Source: Actinomycetospora soli (GTDB taxonomy: Bacteria > Actinomycetota > Actinomycetes > Mycobacteriales > Pseudonocardiaceae). From it: DNA of 64,000 bases. Shown here piece after piece: positions 24,812 through 32,087 of the stretch. The stretch spans positions 186,001-250,000 of the forward strand of contig NZ_JAJNDA010000003.1 of NCBI RefSeq assembly GCF_021026295.1, written 5' to 3'. A model generated the notes under the pieces. That model saw only the letters and a list, made by a program, of their open reading frames with translations. It was not told the origin of the DNA and ran no database searches. Numbering within the stretch: position 1 is the first letter of the stretch; every line of letters begins with the position of its first letter. A program made the translations under genes and the position numbers.

Positions 24812-26592
24812 GCACTCCCATGCGTGAGGGGAACCCTGCCGCCACGAGAGCGCTCGGATCCTTCCCTCACGGCGGGCGCCCGGTGCGGATCGGCAACATC
24901 TCGGGGTTCTACGGCGACCGCCTCAACGCGGCGCGGGAGATGCTCGACGGGGGGCCCGTCGACGTCCTGTGCGGCGACTACCTCGCCGAGCTGACGATGC
25001 TGATCCTCGCCAAGGCGCAGGCGAAGGACCCCGACGCCGGGTACGCGAAGACGTTCCTGACGCAGATGCGCGACGTGCTCGCCGACTGCGTCGCCCGCGG
25101 GGTGAAGGTCGTCTCCAACGCGGGCGGGCTGAACCCGGCCGGGCTGGCGGCGGCGCTGAGCGACCTCGGGACGGGGGCGCGCATCGCGTACGTCGAGGGC
25201 GACGACCTCCGGGGGTCGCTCGAGTCGGTCGAGCCACCCGTCGTCGGGAAGCCCGTGTCGGCCAACGCCTACCTGGGCGGGTGGGGCATCGCGGAGGCCC
25301 TCGCGGCGGGCGCCGACGTCGTCGTGACCGGCCGGGTCACCGACGCGTCGCTCGTGGTGGGGCCGGCCGCGTGGTGGCACGGGTGGTCGCGCGACGCGTT
25401 CGACGCGCTGGCGGGCGCCGTGGTCGCGGGACACGTCATCGAGTGCGGGCCGCAGGCGTGCGGCGGGAACTACGCGTTCCTCGACGAGCTCACCGACCGC
25501 CGGTACCCGGGGTTCCCGATCGCGGAGGTGGAGGCCGACGGCTCGTCGGTGATCACGAAGCACCCGGACACGGGCGGGCTGGTGTCGGTCGGCACCGTCA
25601 CGGCGCAGCTGCTCTACGAGATCGCGGCGCCCGCCTACCTCGGGCCGGACTGCACCACGCACTTCGACACGATCGCGCTGACCCAGGAGGGCGGACACCG
25701 CGTGCGCGTCTCCGGGGTGCGCGGATCGGCGCCGCCGGAGACGTTGAAGGTGGCGCTGAACGACGCGGGCGGCTACCGGAACTCGATGACGCTCGTGCTC
25801 ACCGGGCTGGACATCGAGGCGAAGGCCGCGTTCGCCGAGCAGATGCTCTTCGAGGTGCTGGGTGGGCGGGACCGGTTCGCTGAGGTCGACGTCCGGCTGC
25901 TGCGCTTCGACCACCCCGACGCCGCGTCGAACGCCGAGGCCACCGCGCACCTCAAGGTCACGGTGAAGGACCCCGACCCGCGCGTCGTCGGCCGCTCGTT
26001 CTCCAACGCGACGATGGAACTCGCCCTCGGCGGCTACGCGGGCTTCCACACCACGACGCCACCGAGTGCCGAGTCGGCGTTCGGCGTCTACCGACCGGCC
26101 GCGGTGCCGCGCTCGGCCGTGACGCAGACCGTGGTGCTGCCGGACGGGGAGCGTCGGGTGGTGGTCGACCCGCCCACCTCCGGTGACAGCACGGCGTCGT
26201 TGCTGTCGTCCAGTGACAGCAACGACGCTTTCCTGCCACACGGGGTGGAGGGTCCGACCCGCCGTGTGCCCCTCGGAACGGTGGTCGGCGCACGCTCGGG
26301 CGACAAGGGCGGGAACGCGAACATCGGGTTGTGGGCCCGGACGGAGGCCGCGCACGTCTGGCTGCAGGACTTCCTGACGCCGGACCGGGTGCGGGACCTG
26401 CTCGGTCCGGAGGTCGCCGACCTGGCGATCGAGGTGCACCCGCTGCCGAACCTGCGGGCCGTCAACGTCGTCGTGCACGGCATCCTCGGTGACGGCGTCG
26501 CCTCCTCGACCCGGCCCGACCCGCAGGCCAAGGGGCTCGGCGAGTACCTCCGGAGTCGGCTCGTCGACGTGCCGGAGTCCCTGGTGGGGTGA
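24808..26592 (+). CDS. AtuA-like protein (DUF1446 + C-terminal AtuA domain)
   Basis: The 594-residue protein combines the DUF1446 domain (R-I-G-N-I-S-G-F-Y-G-D-R near 29, G-D-Y-L-A-E-L-T near 54, G-R-V-T-D-A-S near 173, G-G-N-Y near 220) with a small C-terminal domain (A-R-S-G-D-K-G-G-N-A-N-I-G near 496). AtuA is required for growth on citronellol or geraniol in pseudomonads, but its biochemical role is not settled. The GTG at 24808 overlaps the upstream stop by 4 nt. Residues 5-22 are encoded by a dispersed 50-bp palindromic element, and residues 461-478, between the two domains, by another palindrome. Relatives normally start close to R-P-V-R-I-G-N, so the N-terminal extension is extra. Confidence 0.87.
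   Translation: MSTPMREGNPAATRALGSFPHGGRPVRIGNISGFYGDRLNAAREMLDGGPVDVLCGDYLAELTMLILAKAQAKDPDAGYAKTFLTQMRDVLADCVARGVKVVSNAGGLNPAGLAAALSDLGTGARIAYVEGDDLRGSLESVEPPVVGKPVSANAYLGGWGIAEALAAGADVVVTGRVTDASLVVGPAAWWHGWSRDAFDALAGAVVAGHVIECGPQACGGNYAFLDELTDRRYPGFPIAEVEADGSSVITKHPDTGGLVSVGTVTAQLLYEIAAPAYLGPDCTTHFDTIALTQEGGHRVRVSGVRGSAPPETLKVALNDAGGYRNSMTLVLTGLDIEAKAAFAEQMLFEVLGGRDRFAEVDVRLLRFDHPDAASNAEATAHLKVTVKDPDPRVVGRSFSNATMELALGGYAGFHTTTPPSAESAFGVYRPAAVPRSAVTQTVVLPDGERRVVVDPPTSGDSTASLLSSSDSNDAFLPHGVEGPTRRVPLGTVVGARSGDKGGNANIGLWARTEAAHVWLQDFLTPDRVRDLLGPEVADLAIEVHPLPNLRAVNVVVHGILGDGVASSTRPDPQAKGLGEYLRSRLVDVPESLVG
24822..24871. repeat. 50-bp palindromic element A, copy 1 (inside AtuA-like gene)
   Basis: It starts GCGTGAGGGGAACCCT and ends CTTCCCTCACG, with the inner palindrome GAGCGCTC. 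It matches copies at 43341-43390 and, inverted, 43417-43466, all exactly 50 bp. Here it is translated as R-E-G-N-P-A-A-T-R-A-L and onward at the protein N-terminus. Confidence 0.85.
26194..26239. repeat. Palindromic element B, copy 1 (translated in AtuA-like gene)
   Basis: GCGTCGTTGCTGTC and its exact inverse (14-bp arms, 7-nt loop, 26194-26228) are followed by TTTCCTGCCAC (26229-26239). A 26-bp segment at 33263-33288 is the exact reverse complement of the right end of this copy. The reading frame stays open and gives a Ser/Asp-rich linker between two domains. Confidence 0.85.
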
Positions 26593-26603
26593 TCGGGCGG
26601 GAA

Positions 26604-26663
26604 GATCCTCACCTGCGGAGCGACGTGCTCGCTCAGCGAGCACATCGCTCCGCAGAACAGGAT
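26604..26663. terminator. Strong hairpin after the nine-gene operon
   Basis: GATCCT, CTGCGGAGCGA and TGCTCGCT on the left pair with their inverses on the right, giving a 60-bp stem with small internal loops. It begins 12 bp after the AtuA-like stop and probably ends the operon before the CDGSH gene. Confidence 0.75.
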
Positions 26664-26732
26664 CTCGGCCCCGCGAGGAGGCCCGCCACGGATCACGTGC
26701 GAGCGCAGCGGCCCTCCGGGTAGCCGCCTCGC

Positions 26733-26978
26733 ATGTCGCACCCCGACCGTGTTCCCCGCGTGACCCTGACCGACGGCGGGCCGATGCTCGTCGAGGGGCC
26801 CGTGGAGCTGGAGACCCCCGACGGCGAGATCGTGCGCTCCGAGCGGCCGGTGGTCGCGGTGTGCACGTGCCGGCGGAGCAAGCGCTTCCCGTTCTGCGAC
26901 ACGAGCCACCGCACGAAGGTGCGTCAGACCAGGGTGCGCAACGACGACGACCCGGCCTCCCAGGACCGCATGAGGTGA
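26733..26978 (+). CDS. CDGSH iron-sulfur domain protein
   Basis: The 81-residue protein carries the CDGSH signature C-T-C-R-R-S-K-R-F-P-F-C-D-T-S-H near residues 49-64. Three Cys and one His bind a labile [2Fe-2S] cluster, as in mitoNEET. A short beta region (D-G-P-x-x-V-E-G-P-V-E) precedes it. A role in electron or cluster transfer is usual for the family. It overlaps the convergent iron-containing redox gene by 55 bp at the 3' end, a pairing that suggests a functional link. Confidence 0.85.
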   Translation: MSHPDRVPRVTLTDGGPMLVEGPVELETPDGEIVRSERPVVAVCTCRRSKRFPFCDTSHRTKVRQTRVRNDDDPASQDRMR

Positions 26979-27928
26979 TCGCCGAGGCGGTCCTCGAGCA
27001 GGGTGAGGGCGCGCATCCCGAAGACCACGTCCGGCGCCAGCTCCGGCGAGCGCGCCACGAGGTCGGCCAGCAGACCGCGCCGCACCAGCTGCTCGTGCAC
27101 CGCGTCGGCCTCGACGTGCTCGACGTAGAAGGCGGTCGCCGCCTCGGAGAGGCCCAGCCGCTGCATCGCCTTGACCAGGCGCGCCGACCCGGGTGACGAC
27201 GTCACCTCGATCAGCGCGAACTGACCCACCGACGCCCCGCGCCACCGGCGGTGCAGCCCGCACAGCGACATCAGGTTGACCGGCGCGAGCGCCTCGGCGG
27301 GCGCCGCCTCGAGGTAGCCGTGGTAGCGGGGGTCGAGGCCGAGCTCGTCCATCATGTCGGCGAAGACCTTCGCGTGCACCCGCTCCGCGCGGCCGCCGCC
27401 GAACTCGTCGTGCTCGACGGTCACCAGCGACGCCTTGGCCTGCCCGTCGATGCGCGGGATCACCCACGCCTGCGGGTCGGCCTCCTTGAGGTGGTAGATC
27501 GACCGGTGGATCACGTACTCGCGCAGCTGCCAGAGCTGTCCGTCCTTCGCGAGCCGCCACGACGCGCCGTCCCCGTCGACCTGCTCGACGAGCAGCGCCT
27601 CGACCTCGGCGTCCACGTCGTCACCGGCGGGCACCTCGGCCTGCAGGGCGTCGAGGAACGTCCGCTCGAGGGAGCGGCGCAGGCGCAGCAGCTCGGGGTC
27701 CCACTCGAGCTCGGCGTCGACCTCGGCGAACCCGTGGTAGTGCAGCTCGTACAGGACGTAGAGCGCGAGCTGCAGGTCCTCGCCGTACGGGTCGAGCCCG
27801 GGGTCCGACGGCAGGTCGGCCGCGGGACGGCGTCCCGCCAGCACGTCGATGACGGCGGACGAGACGGGTCCACGCGCCGACGGCAGGGCGTCGGCGCGGG
27901 CGACGGGCGGGCTGAGGACGTCGGTCAC
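26924..27928 (-). CDS. Haem-oxygenase-like iron-containing redox enzyme
   Basis: The 334-residue helical protein matches the haem-oxygenase-like diiron/iron-containing redox family (CADD/SznF-fold). Candidate metal ligands are seen in L-Y-E-L-H-Y near 64, V-E-H-D-E-F-G-G-G near 173 and Y-V-E-H-V-E-A-D near 275. The fold binds two iron atoms and uses O2, with varied substrates. GTG at 27928 has GAGGAGA about 6 nt upstream. Its 3' end overlaps the CDGSH gene, whose cluster could supply electrons (inference). Confidence 0.75.
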   Translation of the reverse strand: MTDVLSPPVARADALPSARGPVSSAVIDVLAGRRPAADLPSDPGLDPYGEDLQLALYVLYELHYHGFAEVDAELEWDPELLRLRRSLERTFLDALQAEVPAGDDVDAEVEALLVEQVDGDGASWRLAKDGQLWQLREYVIHRSIYHLKEADPQAWVIPRIDGQAKASLVTVEHDEFGGGRAERVHAKVFADMMDELGLDPRYHGYLEAAPAEALAPVNLMSLCGLHRRWRGASVGQFALIEVTSSPGSARLVKAMQRLGLSEAATAFYVEHVEADAVHEQLVRRGLLADLVARSPELAPDVVFGMRALTLLEDRLGDHLMRSWEAGSSSLRTLV

Positions 27929-28187
27929 TCGGGTCTCCTCGACGACGGGTCGGTGCGATCGAGCGGCCCGGCTACCCGTCGCCGCACCCCGGATACGCGG
28001 CGTGTGCATCACATCGGATCCGACGGTCGGTGCTCGTGACCAGCGGGTAACACCCGCCCATCTCCGTCCCCGGCGGTTGAGTGTGCAGCTGTGCACCGGG
28101 GACGCCCGGCCGCCGGTGGTGAACCGGCCGCCGGCACGCGTCCGAGCCGTTCCGTGCCGTCCCCCGTGCCCGCCGAGGAGCATGCGC

Positions 28188-28973
28188 ATGTCGATCTCCC
28201 TGCCCACCCCGCGCCCCACCGTGACCGAGCCGGTCGTCCCCGACGTCATCGTCCCGATCCACCGCGCCGACGGGACCCGCGCGCACCTGCCGGTGCTGCG
28301 CGGCCCGGGCGTCTACCCCGCGCAGCGCGACACCTGGCTGCTCGCCGACGTCCTCGTGCGGGAGCTGCACGAGTCTCCCCCCGGACGCCGGGTGCTCGAG
28401 CTCTGCTCCGGGACGGGCGCGTTGTCGCTGGTCGCGGCCGGGGTGCCGGGGACGGACGTCACCGCCGTCGACGTCTCGCGGCGCGCCCTCGCGAGCGCGT
28501 GGGCCAACGGGCGGCGGCTGCGCCGCCGGGTCCGGCTGCACCGGGGCGACCTGGCCGCACCCGTCGTCGGGAAGCAGTACGACCTCGTCGTCTCCAACCC
28601 GCCCTACGTCCCGGCCGCGGACGCCGCGCTGCCGACGCGGGGCGCGATGCGCGCCTTCGACGGCGGGCTCGACGGCCGCACCGTGCTCGACCGCGTGATC
28701 GACGCGGCCCCGCAGGTCCTCGCCCCCGGCGGGTGCCTGCTGCTCGTGCACTCGGCGATCAACGGGGTGGCCACCTCACTGCAGCGCCTGGCCGCGCACG
28801 GTCTCGAGGCCGACGTCGCCGCCCGCTGCGAGCACCCGTTCGGCCCGGTGTTCACGGCGCGGGCGGAGCTGCTCGAGCAGCGCGGCCTCATCGAGCCCGG
28901 GCGGCGCACCGAGGAGCTCGTCGTCGTGCGGGCCCGTCGCCCGCTGGCCGCCGCGGCGCTCGAGAGCGCGTAG
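28188..28973 (+). CDS. HemK2/N5-glutamine-type methyltransferase
   Basis: The 261-residue Rossmann methyltransferase has the SAM motif V-L-E-L-C-S-G-T-G-A-L near 67, T-A-V-D-V-S near 90 and the N-P-P-Y catalytic motif near 142. N-P-P-Y is typical of enzymes that methylate Gln or Asn/exocyclic amines. Actinobacterial relatives are annotated as HemK2/MTQ2-like and their target is unproven. ATG at 28188 is chosen for GAGGAG 7 nt upstream. The 259-bp gap before it holds G+C-rich inverted repeats but no gene that I can support. Confidence 0.8.
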   Translation: MSISLPTPRPTVTEPVVPDVIVPIHRADGTRAHLPVLRGPGVYPAQRDTWLLADVLVRELHESPPGRRVLELCSGTGALSLVAAGVPGTDVTAVDVSRRALASAWANGRRLRRRVRLHRGDLAAPVVGKQYDLVVSNPPYVPAADAALPTRGAMRAFDGGLDGRTVLDRVIDAAPQVLAPGGCLLLVHSAINGVATSLQRLAAHGLEADVAARCEHPFGPVFTARAELLEQRGLIEPGRRTEELVVVRARRPLAAAALESA

Positions 28974-29027
28974 GACACGACCAGGCCCGTCCGGGTGATC
29001 CCGCCGGTGGCGACGACCGTGTCCGAC

Positions 29028-29033
29028 TAGCGT
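29028..29033 (+). promoter_or_regulatory. -10 box of leaderless small gene
   Basis: TAGCGT at 29028-29033 lies 7 nt before the GTG at 29041. There is no Shine-Dalgarno sequence, so the gene is probably transcribed without a leader. Confidence 0.5.
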
Positions 29034-29040
29034 CCGCCGC

Positions 29041-29214
29041 GTGCTGCGCTTCCTCCGGGACACCCTGATCATCGCCGTGTTCGCCGGGGCCCTGACGTCG
29101 TTCGTCCTGCACGAGGCCGCGATCGGCGCGGTCCTCGCCGTCGTCGGCGGCGTCATGATCAGCCTGGCCGCGCGCGGCCACAAGTACATGACGTTCGGCG
29201 GGCTGGTCCGCTAG
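29041..29214 (+). CDS. Small membrane protein (57 aa)
   Basis: The short ORF GTG 29041 to TAG 29214 encodes a basic N-terminus (L-R-F-L-R-D-T) followed by two hydrophobic segments (residues 8-25 and 27-46). A polar tail ends in M-T-F-G-G-L-V-R. It looks like a two-helix membrane protein. Support comes from the leaderless promoter box and the hydrophobic codon pattern. Function is unknown. Its last bases overlap the convergent methyltransferase by 4 nt. Confidence 0.55.
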   Translation: MLRFLRDTLIIAVFAGALTSFVLHEAAIGAVLAVVGGVMISLAARGHKYMTFGGLVR

Positions 29215-29978
29215 ACGCGCCCGACCGCGCCGTAGGCCCCGATCGGCTCGATCCCGGGACGGGGCTCCGGCCAGTCGGTGAGGTCGACGACGCCGGGCGG
29301 GACGATCTCGAGCCCGTCGAAGAGCGCCGTGATCTCGGTACGCGAACGCAGGGTCGGCGGCGCGTCGGTGTCGCCGTAGGCGCGGGCCACCGACTCCAGA
29401 CGGGCGGTGAGCTCCGGGTCGCTGTGGTCGTTGCTCGCGTGGCTCACCGCCAGCACGCTTCCCGACGACAGGTGGCGCAGGTAGGGCGTCAACGTCCCGC
29501 CCAGGTCGCCCGGCACGAAGTGCAGGACGGCGAGGGCGAGGAGGGCGACCGGGCGGTCCAGGTCGAGCAGGCCGGCGACCCCGGGGGCGCCGAGGACCGA
29601 CCGGGCGTCACGCAGGTCGCGCTGGGAGATGCTCACCGTGTCCAGGGGCGCCGTGATCTCCTCGGCGTGCTTGACCGCCACCGCCTCGTTGTCGACGTAG
29701 GCGACCCGGACCGCCGGGTCGACGGCGTGGGCGATCTCGTGGACGTTGCCCACCGACGGCACGCCCGAGCCGAGATCGAGGAACTGGTCGATCCCCTGCT
29801 CGACGCACCACGTGACCACGCGGCGCATGAAGTCGCGGGTCTCCCACGTCGCGCGGATCGCGTCGGGCCGGCTCGCCACGACCCGCGCCACCGCAGCGCG
29901 GTCGACGGCGAAGTTGTGCGCCCCGCCGAGCATGTGGTCGTACATCCGCGCGGCGTTCGCCCGTTCCGGCTCCGACAC
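29211..29978 (-). CDS. DUF574-family SAM-dependent methyltransferase
   Basis: The 255-residue protein matches the actinobacterial DUF574/PF04672 methyltransferase family. A-R-M-Y-D-H-M-L-G-G-A-H-N-F-A-V-D-R lies near 9-26, F-L-D-L-G-S-G-V-P near 66 (SAM), V-A-Y-V-D-N-E near 92, and L-A-V-L-H-F-V near 148. These genes are abundant in actinomycetes and often lie near nsdA/regulatory genes; the substrates are unknown. The GTG start at 29978 lies behind TAGGCT, which fits a leaderless transcript. Confidence 0.88.
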   Translation of the reverse strand: MSEPERANAARMYDHMLGGAHNFAVDRAAVARVVASRPDAIRATWETRDFMRRVVTWCVEQGIDQFLDLGSGVPSVGNVHEIAHAVDPAVRVAYVDNEAVAVKHAEEITAPLDTVSISQRDLRDARSVLGAPGVAGLLDLDRPVALLALAVLHFVPGDLGGTLTPYLRHLSSGSVLAVSHASNDHSDPELTARLESVARAYGDTDAPPTLRSRTEITALFDGLEIVPPGVVDLTDWPEPRPGIEPIGAYGAVGRV

Positions 29979-30187
29979 GGACGCAGCCTAACGAGCGTAG
30001 GGTGCCTCCTGCTTGCGCCTAGGGTTCCGTCCGACGCCCGCCCACCCGACCCACAACCAGGGCGATCCGGGGTCTGGACCGAGCGGCGCCACGGCCCACG
30101 GCCGACACCTGACGGGAGAGAAACCCCGAGGGCTCCGATCCCGACGCGCCCGCACCCGGAGTGCGGGCCGACGCCCAGGAGCCGCCG

Positions 30188-31021
30188 GTGTCCCCCGCCG
30201 TCATCGCCCTCACCCTGCTCGCCGCCGTCCTGCACGCGACGTGGAACGCGATCGCCCACGGGGTCGCCGACCGCCTCGTCGGGTTCGCGCTCATCGGTCT
30301 GTCCTACGTCGTGGTCGGCGGCGGGGCCGCGCTCGTCCTGGGTCCGCCGCCGGCGCACGCCTGGCCGTTCGTGCTCGTGTCCGCCGCGCTCCACGTCGGC
30401 TACACGCTGCTGCTCTGGGCGAGCTATCAGCTCGGCGAGTTCAGCCAGGTCTACCCGGTGGCCCGCGGGACGGCGCCGTGGGTCGTCGCGCTGTACGAGG
30501 TCGTGTTCGGCGGCGGACTGCCGTGGTCGGAGCTGCTCGGCGTCGTCGTGATCTCCCTCGGGCTGGTGTCGCTGGCCCTCGACGGCGGGCGGCCGACGCG
30601 GGCCGCGCTGCCCGCGCTCGGGGCCGCGGTCGCGACCGGCCTGTTCATCGCCGGCTACACCCTGGTCGACGCGGCCGCGGTGGCGACGACGCCGGTCGCG
30701 GTCTACGCCGCCTGGATGTTCCTGGTGCAGGGTCCGGTGATGCCCGTACTCGCCCTCGTCCGGCGCGGCCGCGGGCTGCTACGGGTGCCGTGGTCGTCGG
30801 TGGCGATCGGTTTCCTCGGCGGGCTCGTGTCGCTCGCGGCGTACGGCCTGGTCCTGGTCGCCCAGACCAGCGGGGCGACGGCGGCGGTCGCGGCGCTGCG
30901 GGAGACCTCGATCGTCATCGGCGCCGTGCTCGGCACGCTGTTCCTCGGCGAACGCTTCGGGTGGCGGCGGGCGGTCGCCGCCGCGGTCGTCGTCGTCGGG
31001 ATCGTGCTGGTGGATCTGTGA
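30188..31021 (+). CDS. EamA/DMT-family transporter
   Basis: The 277-residue protein has ten hydrophobic helices arranged as two EamA halves (first half about 1-130, second about 140-277). The pattern W-N-A-I-A-H-G in helix 1 and G-E-R-F-G-W-R-R-A-V near the end is typical of drug/metabolite exporters. GTG at 30188 has AGGAG 6 nt upstream. The cargo cannot be inferred. It overlaps the following gene by 4 nt (GTGA). Confidence 0.82.
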   Translation: MSPAVIALTLLAAVLHATWNAIAHGVADRLVGFALIGLSYVVVGGGAALVLGPPPAHAWPFVLVSAALHVGYTLLLWASYQLGEFSQVYPVARGTAPWVVALYEVVFGGGLPWSELLGVVVISLGLVSLALDGGRPTRAALPALGAAVATGLFIAGYTLVDAAAVATTPVAVYAAWMFLVQGPVMPVLALVRRGRGLLRVPWSSVAIGFLGGLVSLAAYGLVLVAQTSGATAAVAALRETSIVIGAVLGTLFLGERFGWRRAVAAAVVVVGIVLVDL

Positions 31022-31686
31022 GCCCGGTCGGGCACCCCGCGGCGGTGGAACGCTTCGACGGCTGGATCGGCGGGCTCGGCACGGAGTCCGGGCTGCGCTA
31101 CGTCATCGGACATTGGCCCTCGTCGCCGCTCGGGACCTTCACCGACGTCATGGTCGAGCGGCCCGACGGGCACCGGCTCCTGCTCGCGCCGTCGCCCGCC
31201 GTGGAGGAGTTCGTGGCCGCGACGTACACCTTCGACGAGGTGCGCCACGTCCCGGTCGACCTGCGCTCGGTCGGCTCCGAGTTCTTCCTGACGGCGGGTC
31301 CGCTCACCGCGCGCTTCGTCCTCGGCGGGCGGTCGCCGCTCGGGGTGCTGCTGCACGCCGTGCCGTGGCGGCTCGCGACCGCGCCGTGGTGGATCGCGAC
31401 GATCGACGCGATCGCGCGGCGGGTGCTGCCCGGGGTCCGGACCGTCGGCAGCGCGGGCGGCGGGCGCACCGAGTACTACGGGGCCCAGGACCTGCACCGG
31501 ATCGAGGCGGCGACGACGACGTTCGACGGCGTCGACCAGGGGGCGCTGCGGCCGGTGTCGCCGCCGGTGCGGTTCGGTTTCGGGTCGACGCCGACCGCAC
31601 CGTCCTGGGTGCGGATCACGACGCTGATCGCGGGCGCCGGGAATTCGACGGAACCGATCGGGGCCGACGGCACTCCAAGGCAGTGA
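31018..31686 (+). CDS. Conserved protein of unknown function
   Basis: The 222-residue soluble protein starts at GTG 31018, overlapping the transporter stop by 4 nt. It has strand-rich segments such as D-V-M-V-E-R-P-D-G-H-R-L-L-L and E-F-F-L-T-A-G-P-L-T-A-R-F, and W-R-L-A-T-A-P-W-W-I near 120. I recognise no catalytic motif. Coupling to an EamA exporter suggests a shared role but does not define it. Confidence 0.6.
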   Translation: MSPVGHPAAVERFDGWIGGLGTESGLRYVIGHWPSSPLGTFTDVMVERPDGHRLLLAPSPAVEEFVAATYTFDEVRHVPVDLRSVGSEFFLTAGPLTARFVLGGRSPLGVLLHAVPWRLATAPWWIATIDAIARRVLPGVRTVGSAGGGRTEYYGAQDLHRIEAATTTFDGVDQGALRPVSPPVRFGFGSTPTAPSWVRITTLIAGAGNSTEPIGADGTPRQ

Positions 31687-31727
31687 GGGGGCCGTGATCG
31701 ACGCGGCCCGCAGTCGTGGAGGTCATC

Positions 31728-32087
31728 GTGGTCCGCTCCGTCGTCGTCGCCGTGCTCGCCCTGCTCGCCGTGCTGGTCGGCGCGCCCCCGGCTCTCGCCG
31801 AGCCACCGGAGATCTGCGGCGCGTCCACGCCCGAGGACCAGGTGGTGCGGGTGTTCGCGCGCGGTCCGGAGGCCTCGGGGTCCTCGGCGCTGCTGTGCGG
31901 GAACCGCTACTACGGGTTCCGCCGCATCGACTGGTCCGCCGTCTCGCTCGACGCGATCGCCCGGACGCTGGCCGCCCCGGCGTCGTCGACCTACGACGAG
32001 CGCAGCGAGACCTGGACGCTGACCGGCGCGGCGGTCGTCGTCGTCACGGCCGCGCACGGCCAGGTGATCACCGCGCGGGCGGCGTGA
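31728..32087 (+). CDS. Exported small protein
   Basis: The 119-residue protein has a Sec signal peptide: a basic start (V-R), a hydrophobic core (VVVAVLALLAVLVGAPP) and A-L-A|E near residue 24. The mature part has two Cys (E-I-C-G and L-L-C-G-N) that could form a disulfide. GTG at 31728 has GGAGG 5 nt upstream. Its stop overlaps the next start (TGATG), so it is coupled to the WxG toxin-like protein; it could be an accessory or immunity factor (inference). Confidence 0.6.
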   Translation: MVRSVVVAVLALLAVLVGAPPALAEPPEICGASTPEDQVVRVFARGPEASGSSALLCGNRYYGFRRIDWSAVSLDAIARTLAAPASSTYDERSETWTLTGAAVVVVTAAHGQVITARAA

